Made by a program: the position numbers and the translations under genes. DNA of 25,704 nucleotides from Sphingomonas sp. Lineage in GTDB: Bacteria > Pseudomonadota > Alphaproteobacteria > Sphingomonadales > Sphingomonadaceae. Below the pieces are notes generated by a model. It was not told the DNA's origin. It was given only the letters and a program-made list of their open reading frames with translations, and did no database searches. The stretch spans positions 1 to 25,704 of the forward strand of contig NZ_QFOB01000025.1 of the NCBI RefSeq assembly GCF_003248515.1, read 5' to 3'. Below are positions 1 through 6,226 of this stretch, one piece after another; within the stretch, counting starts at the first letter, position 1; each line of letters starts with the position of its first letter.

Positions 1-563
1 GCAAACTTCCTCCCAACGCCCCACACATCATTGATTGGGAACGCGCCCAGGTCTTTGCGGCGAACGTTCCACACGCCATGCGGTGTGCGCTTGGCAATCT
101 TATTAGCCATTTTTGCCAGCGTTTTGGTGGGTCCAATTCCCACACAACACGGCACCCCGACCCATTGCAGGATCCGTGCACGCGCTTCAATGGCAACCGC
201 CCGCCTCTCCTGGGCGCGGATCCCGTCAAAGGACACGAAGCTCTCATCGATCGAGTACACCTCCACCTGTGGAAACAGGTCGGTCAAGATCGTGGCAATG
301 CGTCCGGAGATGTCGCCGTACAAAGCAAAGTTGGGTGAGCGAAACGCGATTTGCTTGCGGATGTGCGCGGGGATTTGATGGATGGGTTGGCCCATAGTCA
401 CGCCCAGCGCTTTGGCTTCCTCGCTGCGGGCAATGGCGCACCCATCGTTGTTCGACATCACAACAACAGGAACCCCGCGCAACTTCGGGTCAAATACGCG
501 CTCAACGGAACAGTAGAAGTTGTTCCCATCCACCAAGCCGATCAATGGTTGCGCAACAGACAT
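1..563 (-). CDS. umuC: UmuC-like Y-family DNA polymerase, N-terminal part (cut by window edge)
   Basis: This is the catalytic subunit of an error-prone translesion polymerase (Pol V type), which works with processed UmuD' and RecA after DNA damage. The visible 187 residues hold the N-terminal metal site (D12 in VDGNNFYCSVE), the nucleotide-contact block VVVMSNNDGCAIARS, and the catalytic pair D106-E107 in YSIDESF, followed by the helix-hairpin region (VGIGPTKTLAKMANK). The C-terminal half lies outside the window. The ATG at 563 shares its A with the TGA of the upstream gene (TGATG), and the AGAAGG that encodes the upstream Arg-Arg serves as its ribosome-binding site, 5 bases before the ATG. 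Translation is therefore probably coupled to that gene. In umuDC operons umuC normally follows umuD directly; here two extra genes lie between them. Confidence 0.93.
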   Translation of the reverse strand, partial: MSVAQPLIGLVDGNNFYCSVERVFDPKLRGVPVVVMSNNDGCAIARSEEAKALGVTMGQPIHQIPAHIRKQIAFRSPNFALYGDISGRIATILTDLFPQVEVYSIDESFVSFDGIRAQERRAVAIEARARILQWVGVPCCVGIGPTKTLAKMANKIAKRTPHGVWNVRRKDLGAFPINDVWGVGRKF

Positions 564-642
564 CACATCCTTCTTTTGGGTTTAGGGGCGTCATCTTGCT
601 TAAGGCCGGCATCGGCAAGTGCTTGGGTGATATTTGCAGCGT
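563..642 (-). repeat. Repeated gene 3' end, copy 1
   Basis: This 80-bp stretch encodes AANITQALADAG to the RRM stop and is about 85 percent identical by eye to 1444-1523, much more than the cores of the two genes. It points to gene conversion or tandem duplication with selection on the tail. Confidence 0.75.
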
Positions 643-1378
643 CACGCTCGGCGATACGGCGTTCGCCTTCATCGATTTCCGAATTGATATGTGCGGCCAT
701 CTCCGACAATCCATGTTCCGTCGGACGCTCAACACTTACGCCCCACTCGATCAAATCAGAAATCAACCCAGGGCTGGGATTTGGGCAAAAGAATGTCTCT
801 GGTGCTACAGGAGAACCGCCGTGGAAGTCGTAGCCATTCTTGTGCATGATCCGAAGAACATGGTGGACGGCTGACGCCCCATTCTCTAGCGGCGGGCGAG
901 TCACTTGATTAAGCACTTTCACGTAGCTCACCTTACTCCGCCGCCGGATGATGGCTGCAATCACACTCTCAATTTCCGCAGGACATTTGCACCACACAGA
1001 CAATTCAAACAGAATTTCCTCGACGTAAAAACATTGATCCAAAAGCCCCGAATCAACCAACTCAATTGTCGTCTTGATGTCGAGATTAAATGCAGCATTG
1101 TGCACGAATGCATCTCGTATAACTTCAAATCCAGCAACGCTTGAAGCGAACTTAAGAATGCCCGATGCTGAATTATTGAAATGCGAGTTGTACATAACAG
1201 CGCTGTGAAAGATGTCCCCAGCCTTTTTTGGCTTGACCGACAAGAATAATTGAACTGCTCTTACACCGCACGCAACAACCAGAACAATCAAGAGTCGATC
1301 AATAAAATCGATAACAGATATAAATGATTCAAGCGACTTCACATGAATATATGACTTAAACGATGAACACACCCCCAT
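563..1378 (-). CDS. Ankyrin-like membrane-anchored protein with C-terminal RRM tail (paralogue A)
   Basis: The function is unknown. The 271-residue protein has one likely membrane segment near residues 20-46 (IDRLLIVLVVACGVRAV), then a helical body reminiscent of degenerate ankyrin repeats (TTIELVDSGLL), and ends in AANITQALADAG followed by DDAPKPKRRM. It is a paralogue of the next gene upstream: both have a GYDF segment followed by FF and an LIEWG/LLTWG segment, and their last 27 codons are nearly identical. I place the start at 1378 because GGGGG lies 6 bases before it and because the longer reading frame would run through the promoter-like element. It sits between umuD and umuC and overlaps the umuC start, so it is probably co-expressed with the polymerase. 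Whether it modulates Pol V is an open inference. Confidence 0.72.
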   Translation of the reverse strand: MGVCSSFKSYIHVKSLESFISVIDFIDRLLIVLVVACGVRAVQLFLSVKPKKAGDIFHSAVMYNSHFNNSASGILKFASSVAGFEVIRDAFVHNAAFNLDIKTTIELVDSGLLDQCFYVEEILFELSVWCKCPAEIESVIAAIIRRRSKVSYVKVLNQVTRPPLENGASAVHHVLRIMHKNGYDFHGGSPVAPETFFCPNPSPGLISDLIEWGVSVERPTEHGLSEMAAHINSEIDEGERRIAERDAANITQALADAGLKQDDAPKPKRRM

Positions 1379-1405
1379 ATTAAACCCCCAATTTGCCTTT
1401 AACAC

Positions 1406-1438
1406 ATTCAAGCAAACACAGAAGCCAACATTGTCAAG
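1406..1438 (-). promoter_or_regulatory. Dispersed promoter-like element, copy 1
   Basis: The -35 box TTGACA (1437-1432) is followed after 16 bp by TTGCTT inside TGTTTGCTTGAAT. It drives 563-1378. About 45 bp around it are nearly identical to copy 2. No canonical TATAAT is visible. Confidence 0.65.
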
Positions 1439-1443
1439 CTCAG

Positions 1444-1523
1444 TCACATCCTTCTTTTCGGTTTAGGGGTGTCATCTTGTGTCAGGCCGGCGTCGGCAAG
1501 CGCTTGGGTGATGTTGGCGGCTG
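1444..1523 (-). repeat. Repeated gene 3' end, copy 2
   Basis: This is the partner of 563-642. A weaker third relative lies at the 5' end of 4688-5191 (about 5100-5160), where it encodes AANNTQALSDPGL. Confidence 0.75.
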
Positions 1524-2238
1524 TCTGTTCAACAATCTCGAGCTCGGCCATCTCCTTGTCGTGGAGCATTACCCACTTGCTTACCTTGTGGCACTCAGGC
1601 GGATCATCAAAATGGGGATGCTCAAATTCAATTTTCTGCCCCCAGGTCAAAAGGTCGAAAAGCTCCCCTTCGTAAGAACCCAAGATGGAGCGGTGAAAAA
1701 AATCCACAACATTTATGCTTCGTGTTTTTGTGAAATCGTATCCAAACTCGTGCAGCAGGGCGCTCATATCGCGCAATCCGTCTTGATCGCGCCACTCACT
1801 GACAAGCCGCACGTAGTCAATGCCGTTCACGTCATGACGATCAAATAAAGCTTTTAAGAGGCGGCGGAAAGGGCCGGCCCACGCTTTTCGATGGGCATCT
1901 GCAATAGCGCTTTCGATATTTGACGGGATGGGCGCACCGTTTTCCACCAATGCGATTGCAGTCTCTACATCGCAGTACTGCATTGCGTGATACAGCACTA
2001 ATGGATCAACGATCACCCCACCATATTTTGTGGCAATAGATATCAAAGGTGAGCGATCACTGCTAACGGCAATATCCAAAACTGTGTTAGCCCATTGAGG
2101 ATGCTGCGACAGCATCGATTCAACCTCAAGTCGTGTTCCATATCGCGCCTTAGTCCGAACCTCGTCTTCTGTTAGCGCATCGGCTGCGGATGCGCCATTG
2201 CCAAATATCTTTGATTTAATCCACCCAAATATTTCCAT
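1444..2238 (-). CDS. Ankyrin-like protein with C-terminal RRM tail (paralogue B)
   Basis: The protein has 264 residues and unknown function. It has ankyrin-like helical pairs (ETAIALVENGAPIP; SALLHEFGYDF) and no membrane segment. It ends in AANITQALADAG then DDTPKPKRRM, matching the end of the downstream paralogue at 563-1378. The start at 2238 (MEIFGWIKSK) has GAGGGCG 4 bases upstream; a longer frame to 2400 would run back across the promoter element and the umuD stop. It lies directly after umuD, and the umuD TGA falls inside the -35 box of this gene's own promoter. It can therefore be read both with umuD during SOS and independently. Confidence 0.72.
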   Translation of the reverse strand: MEIFGWIKSKIFGNGASAADALTEDEVRTKARYGTRLEVESMLSQHPQWANTVLDIAVSSDRSPLISIATKYGGVIVDPLVLYHAMQYCDVETAIALVENGAPIPSNIESAIADAHRKAWAGPFRRLLKALFDRHDVNGIDYVRLVSEWRDQDGLRDMSALLHEFGYDFTKTRSINVVDFFHRSILGSYEGELFDLLTWGQKIEFEHPHFDDPPECHKVSKWVMLHDKEMAELEIVEQTAANITQALADAGLTQDDTPKPKRRM

Positions 2239-2265
2239 ATCGCCCTCTTTATTTGCCTTGAATAC

Positions 2266-2298
2266 ATTCAAGCAAACACAGAAGCCAACATTGTCAAG
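2266..2298 (-). promoter_or_regulatory. Dispersed promoter-like element, copy 2
   Basis: TTGACA (2297-2292) is followed after 16 bp by TTGCTT in the same context as copy 1. It serves 1444-2238. The umuD stop codon TGA (2296-2294) is contained in the -35 box. Confidence 0.65.
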
Positions 2299-2734
2299 CG
2301 TGTCGAGTGAACGACCACGTGACCACGCCCCACACATCCAATTCGATTTCGGGCGGGACAATGATGGGTGGGATGTCGTCTGCGGACGAATGCAATTCAA
2401 AACGCCCGCGCCGCTGAACCAACTTCTTAACCGTGAACCCGCCTTCCCAATTCACCATCACGATGTCCCCGCTCCTGGGCGTGCGCGAGCGATCGACAAT
2501 CAGGGTGTCCCCAGGCTGGATCCCAAAGCCCACCATTGAGGTGCCGGTGTCCGCTTGCGCGAAGAAGGTGGCCACGGGGTTGGAGATGCAGTGCTGGTTG
2601 AGGTCCAAGCCGTCGCCGGCACCGTAGAAGTCCTCTGCGGGGCTTGGGAAGCCACAGGTGACGTTGACCGGTAGGAGTGGCGACCGCGCCTCTGCGGGCT
2701 CAGGATGGGCTTGGATGGCGTTGGCGAGGGCCAT
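2294..2734 (-). CDS. umuD: UmuD-like S24 self-cleaving accessory subunit
   Basis: This 146-residue protein is the usual UmuD size. RecA filaments trigger self-cleavage to UmuD', which joins UmuC to form the mutagenic polymerase. The expected elements are in order: the Cys-Gly cleavage site at residues 27-28 (VNVTCGFPSPAEDF), the serine nucleophile S66 in GTSMVG, PGDTLIVDRS, and the general-base lysine K103 in GFTVKKL. It therefore looks active. The start at 2734 has only a weak ribosome-binding site. A LexA-type dyad lies 44 bp upstream, so DNA damage should induce it. Unusually, umuC does not follow directly; two paralogous accessory genes are interposed. Confidence 0.93.
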   Translation of the reverse strand: MALANAIQAHPEPAEARSPLLPVNVTCGFPSPAEDFYGAGDGLDLNQHCISNPVATFFAQADTGTSMVGFGIQPGDTLIVDRSRTPRSGDIVMVNWEGGFTVKKLVQRRGRFELHSSADDIPPIIVPPEIELDVWGVVTWSFTRHA

Positions 2735-2777
2735 GGGCGTAGCCGGTAGAGACGGGGGGCGGATATCCTACACCCCG

Positions 2778-2795
2778 GTTAGTAGGAATACTAAC
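2778..2795 (-). promoter_or_regulatory. LexA-type operator of umuD (Xanthomonadales-like)
   Basis: The dyad GTTAGTA-GGAA-TACTAAC is perfect over 7-bp arms. It fits TTAG-N6-TACTA, the LexA box described for Xylella and Xanthomonas, not the E. coli type. A possible -10 (TAGGAT) lies just downstream on the minus strand, so LexA bound here would cover the -35 region. Confidence 0.7.
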
Positions 2796-2805
2796 GCGCT
2801 CTGCT

Positions 2806-2836
2806 GAACGCCTTCACATCCACCGCGACATGCGTT
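2806..2836. repeat. 31-bp direct repeat, left copy (relic of an RRM gene end)
   Basis: It matches 4013-4043 at 30 of 31 positions. On the minus strand it reads KRMSRWM-stop, the degenerate end of an RRM-tailed gene whose body is missing. The two copies bracket the plus-strand gene 2919-4001. Confidence 0.85.
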
Positions 2837-2918
2837 TGCTGCAACGATCGCTCCCGCATACCTCAGATGCTCGCCCTTCGTCAGATATGATGAACTCAAA
2901 CCGGACCGTACGCCCTGA

Positions 2919-4001
2919 GTGAAGCATTCAATGAACGCAAAAAACATAGAAAACTCGATGCAGTTAATATGCAACTTGTTTGAGGCGTGCGCATTGGAAA
3001 CATCCATGCTCAAGTATCCGCCCAACAAATCATTGTTGTCGCACGAGCCCTGCAACACCCCTTTAAGTCACATTGCGGAACTTGATTTTTACCAGCGATC
3101 CCTGATGGATCTCGATCTTCAAGATCCCCGTTTCAATAATATGTACCAAGAATTCATTGAAACAGGAGAGATAAGCGAACAGGGCGCGCACTACTGCAAA
3201 CAAAGAATAGATGCAACCCTAGGCGCGCACTGGTCACAATTCCCACACATGCGGATTGAGCCAAACAATCGCGTAAGGGACGGACGCACGCAATTTACCG
3301 AGCCGGACGCCTGGGGCGTAAGCGGCTCTGTTTTGCAAGCATATCTCGTAACCACTCAAACGAATTGTGCAGACAAAGCAACACAAGCAGTACTGCTCGG
3401 CCAAGAAATCCTCAATGGCATCAATTCCGGAAATCTGAAAAACATTCTAGACTTCAAGATCACAACATCATGCGCAACCAATTTCGGCACGTGGCGCAGC
3501 AGCACCCCGCTTAATCAAGAGCTTATAGAAATGATGCAGCAAGGGGAAATCACCCCTCTTGACTACAACGCGCTGAAATATGCGCAGGTGGATGAGGGAA
3601 TTTGGCGCATCATCGCTACCACACCTGAGCCCTTGTACACCCAGCTTCAAGGACGACTCAGGTTCGGATTTCACTCTGACAAATCACCCAATATTTTACT
3701 AAAGGACATTGACTCCCAGGCAAGCCAAAGCTCCACGAGGTTGAAGATGTCATCTTCGCTCATCAACTCAATAGTGAACAATTCAAACCAGATAGAAGAA
3801 AATTCAATACTGATCGATCAACTTATAAGATCGATAGATCAAGCATTCAAGTTTGCACAGAGAGCCGCAGCAATGTATTTCCCAGGCGACGCCAATCTCC
3901 GGGAACTTCTCATTGATGTCGAAACAAATTTGTCAGGCGTACGAGATACATGGGTGCCAACCAACACCGACTTCGCAGATCAACCGCATTCGTCTGGGTA
4001 A
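2919..4001 (+). CDS. Unrecognised protein between direct repeats (orphan cargo gene)
   Basis: I do not recognise this 360-residue protein. It is mostly helical and polar, with no signal peptide or membrane segment. Two segments resemble each other (FIETGEISEQGAHY and MMQQGEITPLDYNAL), suggesting an internal helical repeat, and residues about 260-330 are rich in Ser, Asn and Gln and could form a coiled coil. Translation starts at GTG 2919 or, more plausibly, ATG 2931; neither has a strong ribosome-binding site. It runs against the prevailing strand, is convergent with the ankyrin gene 4021-4545, and the whole block is bracketed by 31-bp direct repeats made of RRM-gene 3' ends. It therefore looks like an acquired cassette. 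Function unknown. Confidence 0.6.
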   Translation: MKHSMNAKNIENSMQLICNLFEACALETSMLKYPPNKSLLSHEPCNTPLSHIAELDFYQRSLMDLDLQDPRFNNMYQEFIETGEISEQGAHYCKQRIDATLGAHWSQFPHMRIEPNNRVRDGRTQFTEPDAWGVSGSVLQAYLVTTQTNCADKATQAVLLGQEILNGINSGNLKNILDFKITTSCATNFGTWRSSTPLNQELIEMMQQGEITPLDYNALKYAQVDEGIWRIIATTPEPLYTQLQGRLRFGFHSDKSPNILLKDIDSQASQSSTRLKMSSSLINSIVNNSNQIEENSILIDQLIRSIDQAFKFAQRAAAMYFPGDANLRELLIDVETNLSGVRDTWVPTNTDFADQPHSSG

Positions 4002-4012
4002 TGTTTGGAACG

Positions 4013-4043
4013 GAACGCCTTCACATCCGCCGCGACATGCGTT
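4013..4043. repeat. 31-bp direct repeat, right copy (3' end of an RRM gene)
   Basis: It covers the last codons of 4021-4545, the stop and 8 bases beyond it. The left copy is at 2806-2836, giving a repeat period of 1207 bp. Confidence 0.85.
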
Positions 4044-4545
4044 GACGCTGGCCATTGATGCTAGCGCCATCCAATGCCGACTGAATAATCCCACGCTCTT
4101 GATCTGCCAATGCACATTCGACCACATCCAATAGATTTTCATCTTGTAGGAGCTTACGCGGCGTATCCCCATAAGTGTTCCGCGCATCAAGATTTGCCCC
4201 AGCCTTAGCCAAAATCTCGATCATGCGCGTGTCTTTTTTTGTAATGGATTCAAAAATGCATGTCTCATCACTGTAGCTAACCAAGGCGTTCACATCGGCA
4301 CCGGCCAGAATGATCATTTGCGCCAATTCATATTGCTTGGCACGAACCGCATGAAACAACAGTGGGTCAGGCCCCAGCTCTTCGGGAACGTGATTAACAT
4401 CAAGCCCCAAACCCATCAACCGCCCCATATCTTCTTCCGGACTTTCAACATCGCCGTCGGATGCATCCCAAATTAGCTCCATAGCCTTCTGAAATAACTC
4501 CTCCTCACGAGTGTCATAACAGCCAAAATCTCTATCCCAAGCCAC
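4021..4545 (-). CDS. Ankyrin-repeat protein with C-terminal RRM tail
   Basis: This 174-residue protein has about three ankyrin repeats: DPLLFHAVRAKQYELAQMI with LAGADVN, TRMIEILAKAGANLDAR, and YGDTPRKLL. Ankyrin repeats bind other proteins; the partner is unknown. The C-terminal helix IIQSALDGASINGQ runs into QRMSRRM. I chose GTG at 4545 because AGGGGG lies 5 bases upstream, the same arrangement as at neighbouring genes; the longer frame to 4572 would cross into the promoter element. It has its own promoter copy (4571-4602). The 3' end is part of a 31-bp direct repeat. Confidence 0.78.
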   Translation of the reverse strand: MAWDRDFGCYDTREEELFQKAMELIWDASDGDVESPEEDMGRLMGLGLDVNHVPEELGPDPLLFHAVRAKQYELAQMIILAGADVNALVSYSDETCIFESITKKDTRMIEILAKAGANLDARNTYGDTPRKLLQDENLLDVVECALADQERGIIQSALDGASINGQRQRMSRRM

Positions 4546-4570
4546 GAAACCCCCTATTTGATTGTTATAC

Positions 4571-4602
4571 ATTCAATCAAACAGATATCCCAACATTGTC
4601 AA
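4571..4602 (-). promoter_or_regulatory. Dispersed promoter-like element, copy 3
   Basis: TTGACA (4602-4597), 16 bp, then TTGATT. The 32-bp core is identical to copy 4, and the DNA down to the GGGGG ribosome-binding site is also similar. It drives 4021-4545. Confidence 0.68.
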
Positions 4603-4638
4603 TCCCTCAAATAAAAAACCTGTTGACATACGCCGGGA

Positions 4639-4656
4639 ACTCCCTGTAACGGGAGT
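4639..4656 (-). terminator. Hairpin downstream of 4688-5191
   Basis: A 6-bp inverted repeat ACTCCC-tgtaac-GGGAGT lies 32 bases after the stop. No T-run follows directly (TTTTTT comes about 25 bases later), so it may be a weak terminator or an operator. Confidence 0.3.
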
Positions 4657-4687
4657 GAGACTGGGTAGAGTTTGAAACAGAACCCCT

Positions 4688-5191
4688 TCACATCCGCCGC
4701 TTCACGCCGTGGTTGGGCCCACAACCGGCAATAGCGCGTTCCAGCACCACACGCTGCCTTTGCTCAGGGGTTGTCCGAGCCAGGGCACTTAAGAACGGCT
4801 CAAGGTCACGGATTACCAAAGGCTTACGGTCCAAGGGCCGTAAGCCTTCATCCATGCCCATCAACTGGTAGCACGAACGCGCCATAGCGTTAGCCAGTTC
4901 GTCACGTTCACGCCCTTGGGCAAGAGCGTGTTTTGCATAAAAGATGATGTGCCCGCAAGCGCGCTTGTGCAGATGCGCGCACAGACTGGAAAACTCATAA
5001 GGCTCAAGTTTGAAGACGCGATCCCAGATTGGATCGTGTGACTCCTTCATGGCTGTTAGCACTTCATCGACACTCAATGTATTGCTATAACGCTTAGTTG
5101 TGTCATCGCTGGACACAAGGCCAGGGTCCGAAAGCGCTTGAGTGTTGTTGGCTGCGGTGCGATTGATGATCACCTGGTCTCTCGGACACAT
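4688..5191 (-). CDS. Unrecognised protein with C-terminal RRM tail
   Basis: This 167-residue helical protein is unrecognised. Residues 12-26 (TAANNTQALSDPGL) closely resemble the tail segment TAANITQALADAGL of the proteins encoded at 563-1378 and 1444-2238, but here it is near the N-terminus. The protein itself ends in NHGVKRRM. This looks like a recombination product in which a new body was joined downstream of an old tail. The start at 5191 has AGGAGAAG 5 bases upstream. It is 16 bases downstream of 5208-5891 and surely co-transcribed with it from promoter copy 4. Confidence 0.68.
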   Translation of the reverse strand: MCPRDQVIINRTAANNTQALSDPGLVSSDDTTKRYSNTLSVDEVLTAMKESHDPIWDRVFKLEPYEFSSLCAHLHKRACGHIIFYAKHALAQGRERDELANAMARSCYQLMGMDEGLRPLDRKPLVIRDLEPFLSALARTTPEQRQRVVLERAIAGCGPNHGVKRRM

Positions 5192-5207
5192 ATTGCTTCT
5201 CCTACAC

Positions 5208-5891
5208 TTACATGCGGCGCACTTGAACCGCACGCTGCACCTCTACAGGCTCCTTTTGACCCGCATTGATGTGGTTCTGTATGCGTGCACGCTGGAACTG
5301 TTCGGCCGGGTTGTTCGCTACTCGCACGAAGTCGGCAGGGGAATGAATGGGAATGAAGATGTCCGAATTACGTTCAACAGCATAGTACGGAGCCGGCGTG
5401 TCCAAGTGACGCCCATCCAGGTCATCCGGGTCCAAGTCTCGGTCGCTGCACACATAGTGGGCATCATCAATTTGGTGAACGAACTCATTGTCCACCATCT
5501 CAAAGGTCAACGCGGCGTCGCGCAAAGCTACTGGTATAACCGCATGTTCTACTGTGTCACCCAAATCATATTTTTGTGAGTCGATGGCTTCCTCCAACGC
5601 ATCGGAGACACACTGATACAGATAGTCGTTCACCAGCTCGTCGTGCATAAGGGACTCGGGGCCATCGAAGTGCAAGCCATTTTTGTCGCGAATGGCTACA
5701 AACCACGCAATGCACTCGTCACCGTCGTCATCAAGGTATTCAACTCTGCAAACCGCACTCAATTGCTCAATGACCAACTCATCCTCGATATCCTCATCAA
5801 AAGACATCGCTGGATTGAACGCGACAACGGTCAACCAATCCTTGTCTTCACCAGCATCCACTTCGTCATAAGTATTTTCACTGTCGCACAT
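5208..5891 (-). CDS. Acidic unrecognised protein with C-terminal RRM tail
   Basis: This 227-residue protein is very acidic (for example SFDEDIEDELVIEQ, DDLDGRHLD) with a basic end, RAVQVRRM. No ankyrin repeat or known domain is evident. Its charge could suit DNA mimicry or binding a basic partner, but that is speculation. The start at 5891 is set by AGGGGG 5 bases upstream; a longer frame to 5918 would reach into the promoter. The tail codons are CGG CGC ATG followed by TAA rather than TGA, so the RRM end is kept with different DNA. First gene of a two-gene operon with 4688-5191. Confidence 0.7.
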   Translation of the reverse strand: MCDSENTYDEVDAGEDKDWLTVVAFNPAMSFDEDIEDELVIEQLSAVCRVEYLDDDGDECIAWFVAIRDKNGLHFDGPESLMHDELVNDYLYQCVSDALEEAIDSQKYDLGDTVEHAVIPVALRDAALTFEMVDNEFVHQIDDAHYVCSDRDLDPDDLDGRHLDTPAPYYAVERNSDIFIPIHSPADFVRVANNPAEQFQRARIQNHINAGQKEPVEVQRAVQVRRM

Positions 5892-5916
5892 AGAACCCCC
5901 TAGTTGATTGACATAC

Positions 5917-5948
5917 ATTCAATCAAACAGATATCCCAACATTGTCAA
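5917..5948 (-). promoter_or_regulatory. Dispersed promoter-like element, copy 4
   Basis: TTGACA (5948-5943), 16 bp, then TTGATT; its core is identical to copy 3. It drives 5208-5891 and 4688-5191. Confidence 0.68.
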
Positions 5949-6037
5949 CAGGGATAATTGAACCGCACAACCCAGCGCGCCGGTAGCTTTAGATAGGGGG
6001 ATGTTGAAGGTTCAAACCTAATGATCAGACTGACCGT

Positions 6038-6193
6038 CTAGCCCGATCTTTCTTTCTTAGCTTTTGCAGTCTCTCTCAACTTCCGAATTTTATGTTCTAC
6101 GTCTTCAATACCTATTGAAACAGACCCCTCTTGAATTCTGAGGGTCTTTTTTTCATACGTAGCACGGAGAAAATCGAGCGCAAATTGTTCCAT
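6038..6193 (-). CDS. Possible small protein of 51 residues
   Basis: The reading frame begins MEQFALDFLRATYEKK and ends in a Lys/Arg-rich helix (KIRKLRETAKAKKERSG), a composition typical of a real small basic protein. It lies 33 bases after the RRM ankyrin gene 6227-7342 and could be translated from its message; the ribosome-binding site is weak and GTG at 6211 is an alternative start. Against it, a plus-strand terminator-like hairpin with a 7-T run lies within the frame. If it is not a gene, the interval 5949-6226 holds only the hairpin. Confidence 0.4.
   Translation of the reverse strand: MEQFALDFLRATYEKKTLRIQEGSVSIGIEDVEHKIRKLRETAKAKKERSG
6122..6153 (+). terminator. Plus-strand terminator-like hairpin
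   Basis: The stem AGACCC(C)TC / GAGGGTCT has one bulged C and a 9-base loop, followed by a run of seven T. No plus-strand gene precedes it, so it could end an antisense or small RNA starting in 5950-6100, or be coincidental. Confidence 0.4.
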
Positions 6194-6226
6194 ATTAGAG
6201 TGTGTTCTCACATTTATTCACCCGAT

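Noticed and set aside
244..833. Plus- and minus-strand frames overlapping umuC and the gene after it
   Set aside because: They conflict with the clear UmuC reading frame and lack starts with ribosome-binding sites.
2768..3058. Minus-strand frame of 96 codons opposite the start of the plus-strand gene
   Set aside because: It crosses the LexA box and the repeat relic in a frame different from the RRM tail; it is a chance frame.
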